From assembly GCA_913056245.1 (NCBI GenBank), contig CAJXME010000069.1:1-6362 (forward strand): a DNA stretch of 6,362 nucleotides, in the 5' to 3' direction. This stretch comes from an uncultured Alphaproteobacteria bacterium (GTDB lineage Bacteria > Pseudomonadota > Alphaproteobacteria > Puniceispirillales > UBA1172). Of the stretch, positions 1 through 4,591 are shown in pieces (the first letter of the stretch is position 1; the number at the start of each line of letters is the position of its first letter). Made by a program: the position numbers and the translations under genes. Below the pieces are notes generated by a model. That model made no database searches, was not told the DNA's origin, and saw only the letters and a program-made list of their open reading frames with translations.

Positions 1-326
1 GCCATTTCAGGGCTGGCGCGGCGCGCGGCGGCAAGACGCTGATCAAGGGTCATGCCCAAGCCGCCGCCGGTGGTGATATTGACCACCGCGTTGGTGCTTT
101 GTTTGATGATCGGCAGGAATTCCATAAACACATCAGGATCATGCGCCGGGCGGCCATCTTCTGGGTTGCGCGCGTGCAGGTGAATGATCGACGCGCCCGC
201 TTCGGAGGCGGCAATGGCTTCAGCGGCAATCTCTTGCGGCGTGATCGGCAGATGCGGTGACATGGTGGGGGGATGAATACCGCCCGTAACAGCGCAAGTG
301 ATGATTACTGATTTTGCTTTGGCCAT
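1..326 (-). CDS. Beta-keto acid cleavage enzyme (BKACE, DUF849), N-terminal part; 3' end beyond the left edge
   Basis: BKACE enzymes are cytosolic Zn-dependent TIM-barrel proteins. They cleave a beta-keto acid with acetyl-CoA, giving acetoacetate and a new acyl-CoA. Only the first 108 residues of a roughly 300-residue family are present. They start MAKAKSVIITCAVTGG and carry the typical SPHLPITPQEIA stretch (residues 23-34), the IIHLHARNPEDGRP motif (47-60) and VVNITTGGG (81-89). His49 and His51 match the family's zinc ligands; the third ligand would lie outside the window. The start at 326 is set by a GAGGA ribosome-binding site at 334-338, seven bases upstream. The gene follows the dehydrogenase by 36 bp on the same strand, so it is very probably in the same operon. 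Known family substrates include 3-keto-5-aminohexanoate and 3-dehydrocarnitine. Next to a betaine transporter and a Rieske enzyme, dehydrocarnitine or a similar ketoacid is the better guess, but this is inference. Family assignment is firm; substrate is not. Confidence 0.9.
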   Translation of the reverse strand, partial: MAKAKSVIITCAVTGGIHPPTMSPHLPITPQEIAAEAIAASEAGASIIHLHARNPEDGRPAHDPDVFMEFLPIIKQSTNAVVNITTGGGLGMTLDQRLAAARRASPEM

Positions 327-350
327 ATCAAATTCCTCATGTCAAATTCC
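323..350 (-). repeat. 14-bp tandem duplication over the BKACE ribosome-binding site and start
   Basis: Read on the minus strand, 350-337 is GGAATTTGACATGA and 336-323 is GGAATTTGATATGG. The two copies match at 12 of 14 positions. Each holds a GGA-type ribosome-binding element followed by an ATG. The downstream ATG (326) opens the BKACE gene. The upstream ATG (340) is out of frame with it and opens an 11-codon frame ending in TAA at 305-307, overlapping the start of the real gene. The direct repeat is seen directly; any effect on translation is inference. Confidence 0.75.
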
Positions 351-362
351 GATAAAAGACTA

Positions 363-1127
363 TTACAGCCTCATTTGTTGCACTTGCGCTGTCAAGCCGC
401 CATCCAGCACCCAAAGTTGGCCTGAGGCGTATCGCGCTTCATCGCCTGCCAGCCAATTGACCAATCCCGCGATATCATCAGGGGTGCCGTAGCGGCGCAT
501 GGGGTGGACATCACGCACCGCCTGTTGAAGGCTTTCGATATCGCCGCTATCGCCAAAGAAACTTTGCAGCATGGGGGTGTCGATATAGCCGGGGCAAATC
601 GCATTGACGCGAATGTTTTCAGGGCCGTGATCGCAAGCCATGGCGCGGGTGAGCGCATGGACAGCCCCTTTGGTGGCGCAATAAGCCGCCAATTGCGGGT
701 CAGCGATAAACCCATCGTAAGAGCCAAAGTTGATGATCGAACCCGCGCCGGTTTTGCGCATCAATGGCAAGGCGTATTTCGATACGAGAAAGGTGCCGGT
801 CACATTAACCGCAAAGATGCGATTCCAGTCATCAAGGCTGGTGTCTTCGATGGTTTTTTCAATTTCAATTCCCGCCGCGTTGACCAGAATATCAATTTGA
901 CCCTGATTGTATTCAACCGAATCCATCAATTTGGTCACGCTATCTTCTTGGGTGACATCCAAATCATGGAAAAAGATGCCTTCGGGCAATTCAACATTGG
1001 GGGCATGACGGTCAGCGGCGATCACCACAGCGCCTTCTTTCGCCAAGCGTTTGCAAATGGCGGTGCCGATGCCGCCTGTCCCGCCGGTGACTAAGGCCAC
1101 TCGATTTTCTAACGGCAATTTAGTCAT
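363..1127 (-). CDS. Short-chain dehydrogenase/reductase (classical SDR), NAD-type
   Basis: A 254-residue cytosolic oxidoreductase, normal length for a classical SDR. Residues 14-21 (TGGTGGIG) form the Rossmann cofactor motif, and Asp39 at the end of the second strand favours NAD(H) over NADP(H). NAAG is at 83-86, with Asn108 in AVNVTG, and the catalytic set is Ser136, Tyr149 and Lys153 (YCATK). The PG motif lies in ICPGYIDTPML, and the C-terminal GQLWVLDGG is typical. I chose the ATG at 1127 because MTKLPLENRVALVTGG is the normal family beginning. A longer in-frame start at 1160 would add 11 atypical residues and overlap the oxygenase further. The start overlaps the upstream oxygenase stop by 8 bp (ATGACTAA), which suggests translational coupling; only a weak GGGG lies upstream. 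Placed between a Rieske oxygenase and a BKACE, it plausibly oxidises a beta-hydroxy acid, such as carnitine, to the ketoacid the BKACE cleaves. Substrate is inferred from context only; SDR sequences predict it poorly. Confidence 0.92.
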   Translation of the reverse strand: MTKLPLENRVALVTGGTGGIGTAICKRLAKEGAVVIAADRHAPNVELPEGIFFHDLDVTQEDSVTKLMDSVEYNQGQIDILVNAAGIEIEKTIEDTSLDDWNRIFAVNVTGTFLVSKYALPLMRKTGAGSIINFGSYDGFIADPQLAAYCATKGAVHALTRAMACDHGPENIRVNAICPGYIDTPMLQSFFGDSGDIESLQQAVRDVHPMRRYGTPDDIAGLVNWLAGDEARYASGQLWVLDGGLTAQVQQMRL

Positions 1128-2274
1128 TTGAACTTGCCCCCATATAAGCCTTACGCACAAGGCTGTGGAAATGATGCACCGCGTGTTCGCTTAAACCTGA
1201 GCCATCAGGATCAACCATATAGCGGCCTTGTTGATAGGCGGGGGTCTGCATGCCTCGTTGCACGCTTTCCACAAGGCCAATATCTTCCGGTTGCAGAATA
1301 TCATCGATAAACTTAATCGCTTCGATTTCTTCCGGGATTGGCGTGTCGTCTTCAAAGAAGAAGTCAAATTCTTCATAGGTTTCTTCAGGGCCAACGGGCA
1401 TGAAGCGCCAAATCATAAAATTGCCTCGGCCGGGGTAACGCATCAAGGTGGTGTTCGGCCATAAGAACCACACGGCGTGATCGGTCACGCTAGCGCTATC
1501 GGTGCTATAGGCTTTGTTATCGGCGCGGCCGGCTTTCGCCATATGGCTGGAATAAATGCCATGGGTGGTCACTTTATAAGTGTCCATTTCAATCAAGGTG
1601 CAGAAATCACGATGCGCAACTGGGCAGTGGTAACATTCCAGAAAATTATCGACCACGGATTTCCAATTGGCTTTGATCGTATAGGTCAGGCGATGGGCAA
1701 AGGTTAATTTTCCCAAATCAGGCGCGTAGGTCATCACTTCCTTTGCTAGATCGCCCGATTGCTCCGCCAAAGACGCGGCTTTTGGGTCAAGATTAACAAA
1801 GACCATATGACAGAAGGTTTCGATCTGCACTTGATCGAGGCAGAAATCCTCTTTGTGGAAATTATCGATGAATTGCGATTGCCTCGCTTCGAGGAACTGG
1901 CCATCCAAATCATAAGACCAAGAATGATAGGGGCAAATCACCCGTTTGGTTTTGCCCGCCCCGCTCAGCAATTCATGGCCGCGGTGCTTGCAGACGTTAT
2001 AAAAAGCGCGCAAGACGCCTTCACGGTCACGGATCGCCACGATGCTTTGACCTTGAATATGGGTTGTCACGTAACTGCCATTTTCGCGCAAAGATTCTTC
2101 ATGGCAAAGAAATTGCCAAGATTTATGGAAGATTTCACGCTGATCGACCTTCAGCCAATGGGGATCGATATAAGCGTTTTTATGCATCGACAATGATTTG
2201 GCGGGATCATCATGCCATCCTTTGAACAGGCCAGATGCGGGATGTGGAGGCTGACTTAATTTCATATCTTCCAT
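1120..2274 (-). CDS. Rieske non-heme iron oxygenase, catalytic subunit, carnitine monooxygenase / glycine betaine demethylase type
   Basis: A 384-residue aromatic-ring-hydroxylating-type oxygenase alpha subunit. The N-terminal Rieske domain has CKH at 95-97 and CPYH at 114-117, so Cys95, His97, Cys114 and His117 hold the 2Fe-2S cluster. The catalytic domain begins around residue 195, with NWKSVVDNFLECYHCPVAH. His216 and His221, with Asp331 in PEDIGLVESVQRG, are the likely mononuclear iron ligands. Glu213 sits where most family members have a bridging Asp; Glu there, and the ECYHC motif, fit enzymes acting on quaternary amines (CntA, GbcA). Such enzymes need NAD(P)H through a separate reductase, which is not in the window. 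I chose the ATG at 2274; another ATG at 2265 (381 residues) is possible. The frame stays open to 2439, but that extension is basic, unlike the family and runs through the promoter spacer. It is the first gene of the minus-strand operon. Demethylation of a betaine or C-N cleavage of carnitine are both possible, and stachydrine-type substrates cannot be excluded. Confidence 0.9.
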   Translation of the reverse strand: MEDMKLSQPPHPASGLFKGWHDDPAKSLSMHKNAYIDPHWLKVDQREIFHKSWQFLCHEESLRENGSYVTTHIQGQSIVAIRDREGVLRAFYNVCKHRGHELLSGAGKTKRVICPYHSWSYDLDGQFLEARQSQFIDNFHKEDFCLDQVQIETFCHMVFVNLDPKAASLAEQSGDLAKEVMTYAPDLGKLTFAHRLTYTIKANWKSVVDNFLECYHCPVAHRDFCTLIEMDTYKVTTHGIYSSHMAKAGRADNKAYSTDSASVTDHAVWFLWPNTTLMRYPGRGNFMIWRFMPVGPEETYEEFDFFFEDDTPIPEEIEAIKFIDDILQPEDIGLVESVQRGMQTPAYQQGRYMVDPDGSGLSEHAVHHFHSLVRKAYMGASSND

Positions 2275-2463
2275 TATAGTCTCGTCTTTGGTTGATGATT
2301 TTGACTTAAACCTTGAACAAAACCGGTCTCTTGAAGGATGCCTCAATTTGTTTTTTGATGTCCATTCATTTTTTAGATGATCAATTTTTAGACTTCGAGG
2401 CTTGCCAATCGGCAAAATCTTGGTGAAGATAAAAATCAAATAAAGAAAACTTGGGAGAGATTT
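2275..2463. promoter_or_regulatory. AT-rich divergent intergenic region between the catabolic and transport operons
   Basis: This 189-bp spacer separates oppositely directed first genes and should hold both promoters. No strong sigma70 consensus stands out. For the rightward operon a weak candidate is TAGACT (2389-2394) with CAAAAT (2413-2418), 18-bp spacing, each matching consensus at four of six bases. For the leftward operon a perfect TATAAT lies on the minus strand at 2278-2273, without a recognisable -35, overlapping the chosen oxygenase start. TTTTTAGA occurs twice 15 bp apart (2370-2377 and 2385-2392). An imperfect dyad with CCTTGAA and TTGAAGG arms spans 2311-2337. Promoter function is inferred from position. 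Confidence 0.6.
2402..2415. promoter_or_regulatory. Candidate operator: 14-bp inverted repeat
   Basis: TTGCCAATCGGCAA has perfect 5-bp arms (TTGCC and GGCAA) around a 4-bp centre, itself nearly symmetrical. It is the cleanest dyad in the divergent spacer. It lies 49 bp upstream of the binding-protein start and inside the weak rightward promoter candidate, between its proposed -35 and -10 boxes. That would suit a dimeric repressor. The regulator family is unknown and no regulator gene is in the window. Confidence 0.4.
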
Positions 2464-3432
2464 ATGAATAAATTTTTCAAGGCTACTTTAGGGGTGATTG
2501 GCGCGACCGTCATTTCAACCTCTGGTGCGTCCGCCTTAGACATGGGCGCTTCAGGCGAAACCATCAAATTGGCCGTCAATGAATGGACCGGCCAGCATCT
2601 GACCACGCATGTCGCAGGCGCCATTTTGGAACGTGCTGGCTATAAAGTAGAATTGGTAACCGCTGGTTTTGGGCCTCAATTCATTGCTATGGCAGAGGGA
2701 GATCTTCACGCCGCTCTTGAAGTTTGGTCGTCAAACGTGCCGGGTCAATTCACCGAAGCTGAAGCCGCCGGCAAGGTGGTCGATATTGGCGCCCTTGGCT
2801 TAGCCGCACGCGAAGGGGTGCTTTATCCTGTTCATATGAAAGAACTTTGCCCCGGTCTGCCCGATTGGGAAGCGTTGAACGCTTGCGCCGATAAATTCGC
2901 ATCGGTTGAAACCTTGCCAAACGGCCGTTTGCTGGACTATCCCGCCGATTGGGGTTCGCCCGGCAAAGACCGTTTCGAAGCCATGGGGATGAGTTTCACC
3001 GCCGTGCCTGCGGGGTCTGAAGGGGCACTGATCACGGAATTGGAAGCCTCCATTGCCAAGAAATCACCGCTGCTGATGACTTTCTGGCAGCCGCATTGGG
3101 CTTTGTCCGAATATGAAACTGAGTGGGTGGCTTTGCCCGCCGGCACCGACGAATGCTACAATGACGCGTCTTGGGGCGTGAATAAAAACGCCACCGGCGA
3201 CTGTGACTTCAGCCCAACCCGCATCTTTAAGGTGACTTGGTCAGGCATGAGCGACAAATGGCCTTTGGCGGCTGAACTCTTGAAAATGTATGAGTTGGAC
3301 GCTGGTGATCAGCAAAACATGATGGCGGCGGTTGATAGCCGTGGCGAAGACATCAAAAAAGTGGTTGCCGCTTTTGTTGAAAGCAAGGCTGGCGAAATTG
3401 ACGCCATGATTGCTAAAGCAAAAGCCATGTAA
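2464..3432 (+). CDS. Periplasmic substrate-binding protein of a glycine betaine/proline-type ABC importer (OpuAC/ProX-like)
   Basis: A 322-residue exported binding protein. Residues 1-24 form a signal peptide: Lys at 3 and 6, a hydrophobic core, then ASA before likely cleavage after Ala24. There is no lipobox cysteine, so the mature protein should be soluble in the periplasm. The rest reads as an OpuAC domain, with VNEWTGQ (Trp41), a GDLHAALEVWSSN stretch (Trp88) and FWQPHWALSEY (Trp208, Trp212). Tryptophans in these positions commonly form the aromatic cage that holds a quaternary ammonium group. The mature chain has four cysteines in two close pairs (129/141 and 231/247), which could form two disulfides. 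GGGAGAG at 2453-2459 is a good ribosome-binding site. It is the first gene of the plus-strand operon, followed by a terminator-like hairpin and then the ATPase and permease. Ligand is most likely glycine betaine, carnitine, choline or a relative; sequence alone does not choose among them. Confidence 0.9.
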   Translation: MNKFFKATLGVIGATVISTSGASALDMGASGETIKLAVNEWTGQHLTTHVAGAILERAGYKVELVTAGFGPQFIAMAEGDLHAALEVWSSNVPGQFTEAEAAGKVVDIGALGLAAREGVLYPVHMKELCPGLPDWEALNACADKFASVETLPNGRLLDYPADWGSPGKDRFEAMGMSFTAVPAGSEGALITELEASIAKKSPLLMTFWQPHWALSEYETEWVALPAGTDECYNDASWGVNKNATGDCDFSPTRIFKVTWSGMSDKWPLAAELLKMYELDAGDQQNMMAAVDSRGEDIKKVVAAFVESKAGEIDAMIAKAKAM

Positions 3433-3446
3433 TCATAAAGGAATGA

Positions 3447-3485
3447 TTGTTGGGGCGGTTTTAGGGCTGCCCCAACGGCTTTTTT
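3447..3485 (+). terminator. Intrinsic terminator-like hairpin between binding-protein and ATPase genes
   Basis: GTTGGGGC (3449-3456) pairs perfectly with GCCCCAAC (3469-3476) around a 12-base loop. The stem can be extended inward by a G-T and a G-C pair and outward by G-T wobbles. Six T residues follow at 3480-3485. The GGC between arm and T-tract makes it slightly non-ideal. It lies inside the transport operon, so it probably acts as a partial terminator that keeps the binding protein more abundant than the ATPase and permease. That is a common arrangement in ABC importers, but here it is inferred. Confidence 0.7.
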
Positions 3486-3488
3486 GTT

Positions 3489-4574
3489 ATGCCATCTTCA
3501 TCCGATACCAGCCCGCGTGCATCATCCAGAACATCTAAACTGGCCAAAACCTATAAATTGGAATGCCGGTCGCTCTGGAAAATTTTTGGCGAAGACGCCG
3601 AGGCTGCCGCGCAAAAAATTGACCCGAACAACACAGATCATGACCGTATCATTAACGATGTTCATGATCACGGAGGAATTGTTGGGGCGAGCGATGTGAA
3701 TTTTACCGTTGCCCCCGGCGAGTTGTTCGTCATCATGGGCTTGTCGGGGTCTGGAAAATCCACCGTGCTTCGAAGCATTGCGCAATTGCACCGCCCGAGC
3801 ATAGGTCAAGTCTTTCTTGATGGCGAAGACCTCACCGCTATGTCCGAAGCCGAATTGATGGAAATTCGCCGCCGAAAAATAGGCATGGTGTTTCAAAATT
3901 TCGGATTGGTGCCGCATTTTACGGCGCTTCAAAATATTGCCTTCCCCCTCAAGATGCGCGGGGAAGCCGCCGCGTCACGCCACCAAAAAGCCGAAGAGAT
4001 GCTTAAATTGGTAGGCTTAGAGGGGCGAGGGGATGCTTACCCCCATGAATTATCGGGCGGTCAACAACAGCGGGTCGGCATCGCGCGATCGCTCGCAGTT
4101 GATCCTGAAGTCTGGCTTTTGGATGAGCCGTTCAGCGCGTTGGATCCGTTGATCCGGCGGCAGTTGCAAGATGAATTGCTCGAATTGCAATCGCGGCTGA
4201 AGAAATCCATCGTCTTCATCACCCATGATTTTGCCGAAGCGGTCAAACTGGCCGATACCATCGCCATTATGCGTGACGGTAAGATCATCCAAAAAGGCAC
4301 AGCGGCTGAATTATTGCTCCATCCCGTCGATGATTATGTCCGCGCTTTTGTGGAAGATGTGCCAAGGCTGCAAGTCCTGACCTTGGCTGATATCATGACG
4401 CCTGCCACAAGAAAGCCCAGCAAAGCCTTGAAAATGGCGGCGTCAACACCGCTTGAAACGGCCATGCTGGCTTTGACGGGAGGCGAGGATACGATTGCCG
4501 TGATGGCGGATGATCGCCTCTTGGGCAAAGTCAGCCGCCAAGATATCATTAACGCGGTTGAAATGGTTTCGTGA
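3489..4574 (+). CDS. ABC importer ATP-binding protein, glycine betaine/proline type (ProV/OpuAA-like) with short CBS tail
   Basis: A 361-residue cytoplasmic ATPase that powers the importer. Residues 25-75 carry the family lead-in (CRSLWKIFGED, then GIVGASDVNFTV). Walker A is GLSGSGKST at 84-92 (Lys90), the Q-loop Gln136, the signature LSGGQQQR at 188-195, Walker B VWLLDEP at 208-214 and the H-loop His246, so the active site looks complete. Residues about 297-361 (ADIMTPATRKP through LLGKVSRQDII) look like a single CBS motif. ProV-type proteins usually run to about 400 residues with two CBS motifs, so this tail is short. In OpuA-type transporters the CBS region senses ionic strength; whether one motif can do so is open. 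The ATG at 3489 is the only ATG ahead of Walker A and gives a Ser-rich 20-residue N-terminus. It has no Shine-Dalgarno sequence and lies 3 nt after the hairpin T-tract. A CTG or TTG a little downstream is a possible alternative start. Confidence 0.92.
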   Translation: MPSSSDTSPRASSRTSKLAKTYKLECRSLWKIFGEDAEAAAQKIDPNNTDHDRIINDVHDHGGIVGASDVNFTVAPGELFVIMGLSGSGKSTVLRSIAQLHRPSIGQVFLDGEDLTAMSEAELMEIRRRKIGMVFQNFGLVPHFTALQNIAFPLKMRGEAAASRHQKAEEMLKLVGLEGRGDAYPHELSGGQQQRVGIARSLAVDPEVWLLDEPFSALDPLIRRQLQDELLELQSRLKKSIVFITHDFAEAVKLADTIAIMRDGKIIQKGTAAELLLHPVDDYVRAFVEDVPRLQVLTLADIMTPATRKPSKALKMAASTPLETAMLALTGGEDTIAVMADDRLLGKVSRQDIINAVEMVS

Positions 4575-4576
4575 TT

Positions 4577-4583
4577 AGGAGGG
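4577..4583 (+). promoter_or_regulatory. Strong ribosome-binding site of the permease gene; decides its start
   Basis: AGGAGGG is a near-perfect Shine-Dalgarno sequence just after the ATPase stop (4572-4574). AGGAGG (4577-4582) lies 9 bases before a TTG at 4592 and 15 bases before an in-frame ATG at 4598. Normal spacing favours the TTG. It contrasts with the ATPase gene, which has no such site. Confidence 0.7.
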
Positions 4584-4591
4584 AACATCCT

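Noticed and set aside
504..1094. 196-codon plus-strand open frame opposite the dehydrogenase
   Set aside because: It is antisense to a gene with complete SDR motifs, has no recognisable domain, and has the composition expected of a complementary-strand shadow.
1128..1160. Longer start of the dehydrogenase at 1160
   Set aside because: It adds 11 residues before the canonical MTKLPLENRVALVTGG beginning and would overlap the oxygenase gene by 41 bp. The start at 1127 with an 8-bp overlap is the usual coupled arrangement.
1759..2196. 145-codon plus-strand open frame opposite the Rieske gene
   Set aside because: It lies antisense to the Rieske cluster-binding region, with no ribosome-binding site or family likeness.
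2370..2392. Direct repeat TTTTTAGA twice, 15 bp apart, as an activator site
   Set aside because: The unit is short and AT-rich within an AT-rich spacer, so chance is likely. I recorded it in the spacer entry but do not claim a binding site.
2275..2439. In-frame N-terminal extension of the Rieske oxygenase up to an ATG at 2439 (55 extra residues)
   Set aside because: The extension is basic, low in family likeness and fills the only promoter spacer; family members begin near the MEDMKLSQPP region. Translated AT-rich intergenic DNA explains it.
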